A stretch of 64,000 bases of DNA from Fimbriimonadaceae bacterium (GTDB lineage Bacteria; Armatimonadota; Fimbriimonadia; Fimbriimonadales; Fimbriimonadaceae): positions 248,001-312,000 of the forward strand of contig JAHCHO010000006.1 in the NCBI GenBank assembly GCA_026129685.1, read 5' to 3'. The notes under the pieces are model-generated. The model was given only the letters and a program-made list of their open reading frames with translations. It was not told the origin of the DNA and ran no database searches. A program made the position numbers and the translations under genes. Numbering within the stretch: the first letter of the stretch is position 1; every line of letters begins with the position of its first letter. Of this stretch, positions 34,560 to 42,575 are shown one piece after another.

Positions 34560-35297
34560 TCAGGGTTCGGACAGGACTTGGAGGAAAGCTTCGTGGGCGG
34601 CCAGACGCATGCCGGCGACCGATACCCAGTAGCGATGGAGGAGGACCAGGGCCTCGTCCGACCGCTTCAGGTTCGCGGGAGGTTCTTCGAGGTCGCCAAT
34701 CCGAGCAAGGCCCAGAAGGGTTTCGGCCGACACGAGGAACCGATCGGCGCAGCCGGCGGCTAACTCGGCGCTCACGTAGCCCCCGGCTTGGGGGGAGAAC
34801 CATGCCGGGTTCTCACCGATGGGTCCGGACGACTGCGCACAACGGTCGAACTGAGGCGCGAATCCGGCGGTCTCGAGGAGCCGAACCTCGGCCCAGATTG
34901 CGGCCACGGTGGGTCGCGGGTGGTCGGCCAATGCGCGCAAAGATAGGAGAAGCAGGTCGTAGGCCTCGGGATCGGGCTGATCAAAGGGCAATACGGCGGC
35001 GTAAAGCTCGCAGAGGGCGAGGGCTCCGTGCAAGCGTTGGTAGTCGCCTCGCACGGCGCTGAACGAACCCAGCGGCTTCACTTGCGAGACGTACCGTCGC
35101 TTGGGGCCAACGCTGACCTGGGCACACACATGGGCGAGGGGCTCGCTCGCCGCGCCAAGGCGCGATCCGGCCTTACGCGCCCCCTTTGCCGTGGCCTCGA
35201 TCTTGCCCTGTTCGAGGGTCATCAGAGTCAGGGAGCGGTCGTTCTCGCCGCTGTCGCGGCGCCGCAACACGACGGCATGCAGGGTTTCCTCCGGCAA
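34560..35297 (-). CDS. recO: DNA repair protein RecO
   Basis: The 245-aa protein anneals single strands and helps RecR load RecA at gaps. The N-terminal OB-fold is present (HAVVLRRRDSGENDRSLTLMT, then GKIEATAKGARKAGSRLGAASEP), followed by the helical domain with RLHGALALCELYAAVLP. The zinc-binding cysteines found in some RecO proteins are absent. Start is TTG 35297, with GGGGAG five bases upstream. It appears to be the first gene of a minus-strand operon running through the permease and sigma genes. Confidence 0.88.
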   Translation of the reverse strand: MPEETLHAVVLRRRDSGENDRSLTLMTLEQGKIEATAKGARKAGSRLGAASEPLAHVCAQVSVGPKRRYVSQVKPLGSFSAVRGDYQRLHGALALCELYAAVLPFDQPDPEAYDLLLLSLRALADHPRPTVAAIWAEVRLLETAGFAPQFDRCAQSSGPIGENPAWFSPQAGGYVSAELAAGCADRFLVSAETLLGLARIGDLEEPPANLKRSDEALVLLHRYWVSVAGMRLAAHEAFLQVLSEP

Positions 35298-35368
35298 CTA
35301 GGCTCCCCCGATACGGGAACCGCCGCCGCCCGGAGTCGGGGCGACGGCGGTCGTCGTGAGCGAGCCGA

Positions 35369-36094
35369 TCAGGGTCGGCGAAGCAGGCCTTGCCACATGA
35401 ACTCGATGAACACGTAGTACATTCGGTCGATCATGAGCGTGAAGCGCGTCATGACGGTGGAGCCGAAGATCGCGCCGAAGCCGATCATAAGCAACCAGCG
35501 GCCCCAAAGGGTCATCTTGTTGAAGAACTTCGACTTGGTCTCGAAACTGAACAGGAAGTAGCTCATCGCGCTGATGAGCGTGATGAGGAACACGATGTTG
35601 CCGATGGCTTGCGACGGATAAAGAGCGCCCGGTTCGGGGTCCGCGGGCACGATGAAGGAGGACCACGTGTTGGGCACGATGGGCTTCATCGAGTTCTCCA
35701 TCTGCGCTCCGTAGCGGGTGAACCAGACCTGGACCTGCTGACCCGACCATAGGCCGAGGATGATCCCGATCGGGACGCGGCTGATCCAGTTGTGCTTCTT
35801 GCTGAAGACGAAGTACGCCATGATGCCGATCGGCAACAGGAACGCCCAAGCCCAGTAGCCCGGGACTTCGGGGTTGGTGCCTTCGGCGACGGTACCGACC
35901 AGTCGGTCCCACCAGGTGGGCTTCAGCGTTTCGCCCCAGAGGAAGTACAGCGCCCAGCCCGAGGCAAGCCCGAGAAAGATGTGCTCGAAGAAACGGTAGA
36001 GCTTCGTTTCCTTATAGAGCACGCTGTACAAGCCGATGGTGCAGAGCGCGCCGACGGTGAGTTTGATCAGAGGATACGAACCCGTCGTGTCCAT
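35369..36094 (-). CDS. six-helix membrane protein, last gene of the six-gene membrane cluster
   Basis: The 241-aa protein has about six membrane helices (near residues 8-27, 35-53, 80-97, 102-118, 165-185 and 195-213). An exported or cytoplasmic loop contains conserved-looking aromatics (GYWAWAFLLP, QVQVWFTRYG). I do not recognise a family. The start is ATG 36094, two bases after the preceding stop; the same frame stays open upstream, but that part is the shadow of the preceding gene. It should work with the other members of this operon. Confidence 0.7.
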   Translation of the reverse strand: MDTTGSYPLIKLTVGALCTIGLYSVLYKETKLYRFFEHIFLGLASGWALYFLWGETLKPTWWDRLVGTVAEGTNPEVPGYWAWAFLLPIGIMAYFVFSKKHNWISRVPIGIILGLWSGQQVQVWFTRYGAQMENSMKPIVPNTWSSFIVPADPEPGALYPSQAIGNIVFLITLISAMSYFLFSFETKSKFFNKMTLWGRWLLMIGFGAIFGSTVMTRFTLMIDRMYYVFIEFMWQGLLRRP

Positions 36095-36096
36095 GC

Positions 36097-37014
36097 TTAC
36101 TTCTTCCTCCGGGTCACAACCATCGCGACGTTCCCGATCACGATCGCGAGGATCATGAGGGTGAGGCACGCGTGCAAGGCGAGGTAATAACCGGTTCCCC
36201 GGCCCAGGTTGATTTGGCCCTCGAATCCGGCGACGGCCGGATGGCCGTTCTCGGCTTTGAGGCCCTTGTCCATAAGGGTCTCGATTTCGGCGACGCCGTT
36301 GAGTCCGATGACGACGCCCTTGACTTGACCGGACGCATAGTAGTTCAGCGTCTCCGGTCCCATGACGCCCGTGACCATCGCCAGGAAGGGGACCTTCTTT
36401 CCGAGGCGCTCGATCAGGATGTTCGAGGTCTTGGAGCCCGTCACGTTGATGTAGGCGGGCACGTCCTGCACGGCGCGTATGCCTTGGAGAACCGGCGACT
36501 GGAAGACGTCGGTCGGGCCTTTCCCGGGGGCGTTCTCGCGCCGACCGGCCATCGCGGTGGTCAGGTTGGACGCCATCGAGTTCGCGGTGCCTTCGGCGTT
36601 CGGGAAGTAGCCGAGGTTCACGAAGTCCTCCCAGGCCACGTAGGTGCGCTCGCCCTTTGCCTTTCGCTCCTGATTGATGGCGCGGATGACGTTCAGGGCC
36701 ACCAAAGGCGCCTGCGGGTCCGCGACCGAGAGGAGGGCGAACTTCACGTTCTTTCGCATGAGGATTCGGAGCAACGCTTCCATCTGCCCCGAACTCTCGC
36801 CGCGCGTGGATTGGGTGAAGTCGGACTGGAGGATGACGGTCTTCCCTTCCGGGATGTCCATCACCGACCGATAGAAGTCCTTGACCGGCTCTCCGGGCTT
36901 CGTCGGCACGGTGACCTTGAAGAACAAGGAGACGGTGGCGAAGACGATAAGCAGGAGGTAGAGGATGCGACGGTCGACCGTCTGTAGCTTGTCCCAAACG
37001 CCGGTGTTGGCCAT
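36097..37014 (-). CDS. two-anchor membrane protein with a soluble alpha/beta domain (cluster gene 5)
   Basis: The 305-aa protein has a membrane helix at each end (about 16-34 and 275-300). The soluble domain between them alternates strands and helices: KTVILQSDFTQSTRG, KNVKFALLSVADPQAP, AYINVTGSKTSNILIERLG and VKGVVIGLNGVAEIE. This resembles a Rossmann-like or periplasmic-binding fold, but no ligand motif is clear. Its ATG overlaps the preceding stop by one base (TAATG). I do not recognise the family; in the operon it is the main candidate for a ligand-sensing subunit. Confidence 0.7.
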   Translation of the reverse strand: MANTGVWDKLQTVDRRILYLLLIVFATVSLFFKVTVPTKPGEPVKDFYRSVMDIPEGKTVILQSDFTQSTRGESSGQMEALLRILMRKNVKFALLSVADPQAPLVALNVIRAINQERKAKGERTYVAWEDFVNLGYFPNAEGTANSMASNLTTAMAGRRENAPGKGPTDVFQSPVLQGIRAVQDVPAYINVTGSKTSNILIERLGKKVPFLAMVTGVMGPETLNYYASGQVKGVVIGLNGVAEIETLMDKGLKAENGHPAVAGFEGQINLGRGTGYYLALHACLTLMILAIVIGNVAMVVTRRKK

Positions 37015-37928
37015 TAGTTCGCTCCCGCCCGCTCAAGGCTGAGCCAGAGTCGCAGACCCATCGCGAGCGCCCCAAGGCCGATCCCGAAGTCGATCGCCCG
37101 GATGCCGGGGGTCTGTAGGTTGTCGCGGATGAACCCGCTCACCGAGGAGAGGGTGAAGTTCGTGAGAAACGGGTCCTTGTTCGTGACCTGTTCGATCCAG
37201 CCGTCCCACCCGACGACGACGGCGCCCATCAGGCTGAGCATGGCGATCATCGCCGCCGCCAGTAGGATGGTGGCCTCGACGGACCGGATTCGGAACGCTC
37301 GGTAGGCCGCCGACAGAATGAAGAACGCGATCAGGGAGAACATCGCGGCCTCCATGACCTGGAGCATGCCGTCGAAGAGCAGGTCTTTGCCGTACGCCGT
37401 CAGCGGCCAACTCTCCTCGATCTTCTGCGCGTTGGGACCGAGTCGGCTGTACCAGTCGGCGTACCCGAAGAAGGCCATCGCGACGATGCTCACCAGAAGA
37501 ACGACGCTAAACGGCCAGTCCCGCTGCTTCTTCGTGACGCGAAGCAGGTGGATGCGGACGAGCGAGAACACGCCCAGACCGAGGATGAAGGCGGTGAGGA
37601 TGTTCGCGAAGGTGCCGACCACCGGAATCGCGTCGGCGAGCCAGAAAGAGATTCCCTGGACGAAGCCGGGAGGACGCTGCTCGACCTTGACCTGGGTGTC
37701 GATCGGTTGCGGGAAGAGGAAGACCAGCACCCAGAACAGACCGGCGAGGAATATGGCGGCCGAGGCGATCGGTTTTCGCATCCGCGTCGGGGCGTAGAGC
37801 ATCGCGACCATGATGGCGAACCCAACGACCATCGCGATGGCGATCGCCATCCACAACTGGGGGGTCCCCGGTTTCGCGTTCCACATGTTGTACTCGGGCG
37901 CTTCAACCTGAGCGAGGAAGGGGATCAT
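37014..37928 (-). CDS. polytopic membrane protein (cluster gene 4)
   Basis: The 304-aa protein has seven or eight membrane helices and short loops. One loop (IDTQVKVEQRPPGFVQ) and the segment RIHLLRVTKKQRDWPF are distinctive. No transporter signature or catalytic motif is visible. ATG 37928 overlaps the DUF6754-like stop (ATGA), so the two are translationally coupled. I do not recognise the family. The number of helices fits a channel or scaffold subunit. Confidence 0.7.
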   Translation of the reverse strand: MIPFLAQVEAPEYNMWNAKPGTPQLWMAIAIAMVVGFAIMVAMLYAPTRMRKPIASAAIFLAGLFWVLVFLFPQPIDTQVKVEQRPPGFVQGISFWLADAIPVVGTFANILTAFILGLGVFSLVRIHLLRVTKKQRDWPFSVVLLVSIVAMAFFGYADWYSRLGPNAQKIEESWPLTAYGKDLLFDGMLQVMEAAMFSLIAFFILSAAYRAFRIRSVEATILLAAAMIAMLSLMGAVVVGWDGWIEQVTNKDPFLTNFTLSSVSGFIRDNLQTPGIRAIDFGIGLGALAMGLRLWLSLERAGAN

Positions 37929-38821
37929 TCGCCACCTCCCGTCGCGTTGGTGGCGTCCGGAGTGCCCGCCGGTTTCCATTCGGGCTTTTCAGGGTTGAGG
38001 AACTTCGTGATCATCCGTTCGTCCTTTGTCTGAAATCGCAGTTCGGTCGCGCCCTCTTCTTTTGGAACCCTCTTGAACCCGTCCACCAGGTTGACGCCCA
38101 TGCCGACCAGGACGGAGGCGGCGATCAGAAGCTTGCACCAGTCCTGGCCGACGAGCGACCCGACCAACACGGGCTGGCGGCTGAGGTAGGCGCTGGCCGC
38201 GTAGAACTCGTCACCGATGAGGACGTAGTCGCAGGCGGCGACGAAGAACGGCGTTTGGGTGATTTCCGTCGAACTGGCGACCTGGATCGCGCCGATCGAG
38301 TTGAGGGTCTCGGCGAGGATGAGCGACTCGGCGAAGAACTCACCCATGAGGAAGGCAGCGGCCGTCTTCTCGCGAAGGATGATGCCGGAGACGCCGGCCG
38401 CAAACGCGAACTGGCGGTCGGAGATGAAGCGCACCGAGTCCGGATCGTAGTTCTCGGGGACGCCTTCCGCCTGGTACACGTCGCGAATGATCTCTTGCGC
38501 GACGGTGTAAACCGCCGGGTCCAAGCAACAGAGTCGGATGGGGTTGGCGAACTTCGCGGCGGTCTTGGTCACGTAGGCGAAAATCTGCAGCGCCTGAACC
38601 GAGATCGCGTTGAGGCCACCGATGCCGGGGACCATCAGAACCGGCTTGCCCATCTCGGTCGCGCGTCCGATCGAATCGTCGATCGCGTTCAGACCGGGAA
38701 TCCTCCGGATGAAGAGGGTCCGGTTCGACTTTGCGCGCGCGATGTTGTACAGGATGAACGTGCAAACCAGAATCGTGTAGACGAGACCGAGCCAGCCTTT
38801 TTCGTAATAGACTCCGTCCAT
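37925..38821 (-). CDS. DUF6754-like membrane-anchored protein (cluster gene 3)
   Basis: The 298-aa protein has one N-terminal helix (about 11-28), a soluble domain with repeated Ala/Gly-rich segments (GKPVLMVPGIGGLNAISVQALQ, QFAFAAGVSGIILREKTAAAFLMGEFFAESLILAE, GDEFYAASAYLSRQPVLVGSLVGQDW), one late helix and a charged Pro-rich tail. It resembles the uncharacterised DUF6754 proteins; I give that name from memory and it should be tested with a profile search. It starts in a TAATG overlap with the preceding gene. Confidence 0.65.
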   Translation of the reverse strand: MDGVYYEKGWLGLVYTILVCTFILYNIARAKSNRTLFIRRIPGLNAIDDSIGRATEMGKPVLMVPGIGGLNAISVQALQIFAYVTKTAAKFANPIRLCCLDPAVYTVAQEIIRDVYQAEGVPENYDPDSVRFISDRQFAFAAGVSGIILREKTAAAFLMGEFFAESLILAETLNSIGAIQVASSTEITQTPFFVAACDYVLIGDEFYAASAYLSRQPVLVGSLVGQDWCKLLIAASVLVGMGVNLVDGFKRVPKEEGATELRFQTKDERMITKFLNPEKPEWKPAGTPDATNATGGGE

Positions 38822-39150
38822 TAGACCTCCGTATTCGCGGCGATCGAAGAACCCTCCTCCCGAATCGGAGGATCGTCCTTCGCCTCGATCGCGCAGAGCA
38901 ACCGTTCGACGTACTCGCGCTTGGCGAAGAGCCGCGAATAGTCGTTCACCTTGTCAAACCCAAGGATGGGCACCAGGAAAGGGGCGAACGCCACCGCCGC
39001 CTGGCTGCCGACGTAACTCAGGGGCTTGTGCATCTCAAGAAACAGCACCGCCGGGACCTCCAGACGCCTTCGCCGAATCTCCGTGGCCATCTTCGCGATC
39101 AGCCCCTCCGCTTCCGCGTCCGTCAAGTCGTCCGCCCAAAAACCTCGCAT
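38821..39150 (-). CDS. 109-aa protein of the membrane cluster (cluster gene 2)
   Basis: The product begins with an acidic helix (DDLTDAEAEGLIAKMATEIRRRRL). It continues with the distinctive segment EVPAVLFLEMHKPLSYVGSQ and a hydrophobic stretch, AAVAFAPFLVPILGF. No known family is recognised. ATG 39150 lies inside the end of the previous frame, an overlap of 116 nt, but this frame has the better protein-like composition across the overlap. Its stop overlaps the next start by one base. Confidence 0.6.
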   Translation of the reverse strand: MRGFWADDLTDAEAEGLIAKMATEIRRRRLEVPAVLFLEMHKPLSYVGSQAAVAFAPFLVPILGFDKVNDYSRLFAKREYVERLLCAIEAKDDPPIREEGSSIAANTEV

Positions 39151-39571
39151 CGCTAGGCACCCGCTCCCGGACGGCGGACAGCACTTGGTCGGCGTTGCCC
39201 GCAAAGCGCAACGTAACGCCTCGAAAGGGCGCGGTACGGGTTTCCGATTCGAGCGGCGAGAGTTTGGCCTCGGCCTCGTCCACGAGCACTCGTCGGACTT
39301 TGCTCCATTCGATCTCGGTGACGCTGATCCCGCATCGCACCCGCGCGACCGACGACGAGAGTCGGTAGTGCAAGGGCAACAGGAACTCCTGGGTGCTTCC
39401 CAAGACGACCAAGGTGCCGAGCAAGCCGAGGAGGGGCTGGCCGGTCAGAACGGCTCCGAACGCACCGGCGACGACCGCGAGCGCGATCACGACCCACCGT
39501 TTGTAAGAGTTCGCCTCGTACAGCCTGACCGTCCATGTCAGCTCGTCTTGACTTGTTGCTACCGGTTCCAC
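39035..39571 (-). CDS. PH-domain-like membrane protein (cluster gene 1)
   Basis: The 178-aa product has a short polar start, two membrane helices (about 26-70) and a beta-rich domain: HYRLSSSVARVRCGISVTEIEWSKVRRVLVDEAEAKLSPLE. That domain looks like bacterial PH-like membrane proteins. The last 39 residues (from about RLDGRGSGG) are low-complexity and are read through the start of the next gene, so the true end may be earlier or a frameshift may exist. The start is GTG 39571, the only start codon near the first helix. It heads the six-gene operon. Confidence 0.55.
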   Translation of the reverse strand: MEPVATSQDELTWTVRLYEANSYKRWVVIALAVVAGAFGAVLTGQPLLGLLGTLVVLGSTQEFLLPLHYRLSSSVARVRCGISVTEIEWSKVRRVLVDEAEAKLSPLESETRTAPFRGVTLRFAGNADQVLSAVRERVPSDARFLGGRLDGRGSGGADREDGHGDSAKASGGPGGAVS

Positions 39572-39650
39572 GTTCGGCGCGGTTCCTGTGAGCCTAGCAT
39601 TATGACGAAGCGGTTTGCCCGGAAGCACCGTCTGGGAGCAGCGGGGACGG

Positions 39651-40685
39651 TCAGGCGGTCACAAAATCGAGGAGTCGGTTGGCCCGCGACGGGTTCTTCA
39701 GCTTGCGCAAGATCTTCTGCTCGATTTGGCGGACGCGCTCACGGGTGATCTCCAATTCCTGAGCGACCTCTTCGAGCGTGCGGCTGCGACCGTCGTGGAG
39801 TCCATACCGAAGGACAATGACGGCCCTCTCCCGTTCGGGGAGTCCCGAGAGCATGGCCTTGATCAGGTCTCGCACCATGGCGCGCGCGGTGGCGTCGTGC
39901 GGGCTTTCTCCGGACGCGTCGGTGATGAAGTCGCCAAGCGCGCTGTCGTCGGATTCCCGAAAGGGCGTGTCGAGCGAGATCGGCTCGGCAAGGGCGCCGA
40001 CGAAGTCGCCCACCCGTTCCGCCGCGAGGCCGGTGGCAAGCGCGATCTCCTGAATGGTGGGTTCGCGCCGCAACTCCTGCTGCAAACGGGCGGTCGCCTT
40101 GAAGACGCGCGCGGCGATCTCGAGGGTGTGAACGGGAACGCGGATCGTACGCCCGTGGTCGCTGATGGACCGGGCGATCGCCTGACGGATCCACCACGTG
40201 GCGTAGGTACTGAAGCGGTACCCGCGTTGGAAGTCGAACTTCTCGACGGCGCGAATGAGGCCGATGTTGCCGTCCTGCATGAGGTCCTGGATGGAAAGGC
40301 CCCTTCCGACGTAACGCTTGGCGATGCTGACGACGAGGCGCAGGTTGGCTTCGATCAGGACACGCTTGCTTCGGGCGCATCCGCCTTGGGCGGCGGCGGC
40401 GAGGACACACTCCTGCTCGGCGGTCAGCAAGGGGATGCGACCGATTCGACGCAACCACGTACGGACGGAGTCCTCAAGATAGAGGCCGTCCAAGCCGGCC
40501 TCCGGGGACTCCGAGAGATCGGGCACTGCGATTCCATCCGGGTCGAAGCCATCCTCGGGCAACTCGGAATCAAGGGCGTAGGAAGGCCCTTCGATCACGG
40601 AGGAGTCCGCACGTTCCGCTCCGTGCAAACTCGGCGCATTGCCTCCAGATTCCGCCACGACCGCCAAACCCCCGCGGTGTGTCAT
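39651..40685 (-). CDS. rpoD: primary-type RNA polymerase sigma factor (RpoD/SigA family)
   Basis: The 344-aa sigma factor has region 1.2 ([21 protein letters not shown]), region 2 with the [37 protein letters not shown] core, region 3, and region 4 ending [31 protein letters not shown]. It lacks a long region 1.1, so it is shorter than most housekeeping factors. The place after dnaG, the classical dnaG-rpoD arrangement, supports the primary role. It has its own promoter at 40742-40770. The ATG has no Shine-Dalgarno; GATATATC lies just upstream. Confidence 0.9.
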   Translation of the reverse strand: MTHRGGLAVVAESGGNAPSLHGAERADSSVIEGPSYALDSELPEDGFDPDGIAVPDLSESPEAGLDGLYLEDSVRTWLRRIGRIPLLTAEQECVLAAAAQGGCARSKRVLIEANLRLVVSIAKRYVGRGLSIQDLMQDGNIGLIRAVEKFDFQRGYRFSTYATWWIRQAIARSISDHGRTIRVPVHTLEIAARVFKATARLQQELRREPTIQEIALATGLAAERVGDFVGALAEPISLDTPFRESDDSALGDFITDASGESPHDATARAMVRDLIKAMLSGLPERERAVIVLRYGLHDGRSRTLEEVAQELEITRERVRQIEQKILRKLKNPSRANRLLDFVTA

Positions 40686-40741
40686 GTTGTATCGATATAT
40701 CAGAGCGAGAACCGAGCCCGAAGGCCCAGGTTCCGAACTCT

Positions 40742-40770
40742 AATCTACAACAGGTTTGGCGATTTGCCAA
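40742..40770 (-). promoter_or_regulatory. sigma-70 type promoter of rpoD
   Basis: On the minus strand -35 TTGGCA (40770-40765), a 17-base spacer and -10 TAGATT (40747-40742) start just after the dnaG stop. An A-tract lies upstream of the -35. The hairpin-like TTGGC-AAATC-GCCAA overlaps the -35. The sequence TTGGCAAATCGC is shared with the PEP-CTERM promoter. Confidence 0.6.
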
Positions 40771-40778
40771 CCGCTTTT

Positions 40779-42560
40779 TTACGCATCGCTCTCGGAACCG
40801 TCGCGAGTCGGACGCACGTCGGCCTGCCGGACGTCGCGTCGCCCCCGAAGTCGCGCTTGGAGGGCGGCGAGTTGGGCGTCCTCGGCTTGGTCCAGACCGG
40901 CTTCGGCGAGGCGAAGGCGCTCTCGCCGGTCCCGCGCGTCGCGCAAGCGTTGGAGGCAGTCGGCCAGCCACGACTCGGAAAGCGTCGGATCTTCTTCGAA
41001 CGACAGGTCGGCAAGTTGGCCCGCCACGTCGGGATCGGACACTTGGGCCAGCCAGTCACCCGCGCTACCGATGGGCGCATCCTGCGCGAAGGCCTGGCTC
41101 AGTTCCCTTTGGACCGCGACCGCGGCGGGGGTGTAGACGAGCCCGTCTTCTCCAAGAGCCCGCCACGCGGCCGGCCTCAGCGCGGGATCGAACAACGCTC
41201 GGAACACGGCCTTCTCCTCCGGCGCGTATTTGGCCGGCGCGGCAACCCGCGGACGAACTACGGGACCGTCGAGGGGGCCGGGCGCCATCCTCGCCTGACG
41301 ACGACGCCGAACGACCTCCGACTTCAGGGCGCGCTGAGCCGAGAGTTGGTCCACCGATCCGGGATAGCGCTTGGCCATCGCGACGAGGTAACGGTCCAGT
41401 TCCATCGCGTTGCCGATGGCGGAGAGGGCGTCGACGACCTCGGTCCAATACTCGGGTTCGGCGGCGGTGTGCTTCTGGTCGATCGACCTCAACCGGAACT
41501 CGATCGGGAACACCCCTTGGGCCACGGCCCTCGCGACGGCGGCCGCTCCCTTGCCGCGCAGGAGGGTGTCCGGGTCCTCGCCTTCCGCCATCAGGGCCAC
41601 CCGGACGTCGAGGCCGACTTCGCCAAGGATCTCGGTCGCCCGCAAGGCGGCCTTCTCGCCCGCCGCGTCCGCGTCGTACAGCACGGTGACCCGCTTGCAC
41701 CAGCGCTTTAGGAGTTTGGCGTGTTCCTCGGAGAGGGCGGTGCCGAGCGAGGCCACCGCATTGGCAACGTCGGCTCGGTGGCACGCGATCGCATCGAGGT
41801 AGCCCTCCACCAAGACGGCTTCCCCGCTCTTGGCGATAGCGTCGCGCGCCTGATGGAAGCCGTAGAGGACTCGGCTCTTGCGGTAGAGCGGCGTGTCGGA
41901 CGAGTTGATGTACTTGGGAATCCCATCCCCGATGATCCGGCCCCCGAACGCGACCAGTTCACCCCGGTCGTCGCGGATCGGAAACATGAGCCGCCCCCGG
42001 AAGCGATCGTAGTAGCCTCCCGAAGAGTCTTGCTCCACCAGGAACAGGTCACGCGCCTCGCCGAGTTTGATGCCTTTCCGTTTGAGGAACCCGCCGAGGG
42101 CGTCACCGGCGTCGGGGGCGTAACCGATCTCCCACTTGACAAGGGTTTCGGCGTCGAGTCCCCGGTTCTGGCAGTACGACTTGGCTTCGGCCCCGATATC
42201 CAACTGCTGACGGAAGAACTCCTGGGCCGCCCGCATGATCGTCCGGTGGTCGGAGAGATCCTCTCGCTTCTCCCGCTTGTGAGTGAGTTTGACTCCTGCC
42301 AGGTCGGCGAGGATGCGGAGCGCCTCGGGGAACTCGACGCGTTGGGTCTTCATCACCCAGGTGAACACGTCGCCGGATTCTCCGCACGCCCAGCATCGGT
42401 AGCGCTGGACGTCCTGGCTAACAGAAAAGGAAGGGTTCGAGTCCTCGTGAAAAGGACACAAACCCTTCCAATGCTTGCCGGCCCGCTTGAGGGCGACTTG
42501 GCGACCGACGAGATCGACGAGGTCCACCCGGCTACGGATTTCCGACAGGTCGTCGGCCAC
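40779..42560 (-). CDS. dnaG: DNA primase
   Basis: The 593-aa enzyme makes RNA primers at the replication fork. The zinc finger at the N-terminus has Cys35, His38, Cys56 and Cys59 (CPFH and CWAC). The catalytic TOPRIM core includes VLVEGYLDAIACHRADVANAVASLGTAL and VTVLYDADAAGEKAALR, where the acidic metal ligands lie. The C-terminal helicase-binding domain (from about 440) is poorly conserved and highly charged. Start is GTG 42560, 15 nt after the glycine-rich gene, without a clear ribosome binding site. Confidence 0.93.
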   Translation of the reverse strand: MADDLSEIRSRVDLVDLVGRQVALKRAGKHWKGLCPFHEDSNPSFSVSQDVQRYRCWACGESGDVFTWVMKTQRVEFPEALRILADLAGVKLTHKREKREDLSDHRTIMRAAQEFFRQQLDIGAEAKSYCQNRGLDAETLVKWEIGYAPDAGDALGGFLKRKGIKLGEARDLFLVEQDSSGGYYDRFRGRLMFPIRDDRGELVAFGGRIIGDGIPKYINSSDTPLYRKSRVLYGFHQARDAIAKSGEAVLVEGYLDAIACHRADVANAVASLGTALSEEHAKLLKRWCKRVTVLYDADAAGEKAALRATEILGEVGLDVRVALMAEGEDPDTLLRGKGAAAVARAVAQGVFPIEFRLRSIDQKHTAAEPEYWTEVVDALSAIGNAMELDRYLVAMAKRYPGSVDQLSAQRALKSEVVRRRRQARMAPGPLDGPVVRPRVAAPAKYAPEEKAVFRALFDPALRPAAWRALGEDGLVYTPAAVAVQRELSQAFAQDAPIGSAGDWLAQVSDPDVAGQLADLSFEEDPTLSESWLADCLQRLRDARDRRERLRLAEAGLDQAEDAQLAALQARLRGRRDVRQADVRPTRDGSESDA

Positions 42561-42575
42561 GATCGGAGCGGGGGC

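Noticed and set aside
36095-37075. Upstream extension of the last membrane-cluster gene (frame open to 37075)
   Set aside because: This part is the out-of-frame reading of the 36097-37014 gene, rich in Arg, Pro and Gly; the real protein starts at 36094.
40687-40700. GATATATC palindrome before rpoD as a shared operator with the one at 59950
   Set aside because: Only eight self-complementary bases are shared, too short to claim a common site.
39615-41711. 698-aa open frame on the plus strand
   Set aside because: It is the antisense shadow of rpoD and dnaG, whose protein motifs are unmistakable.
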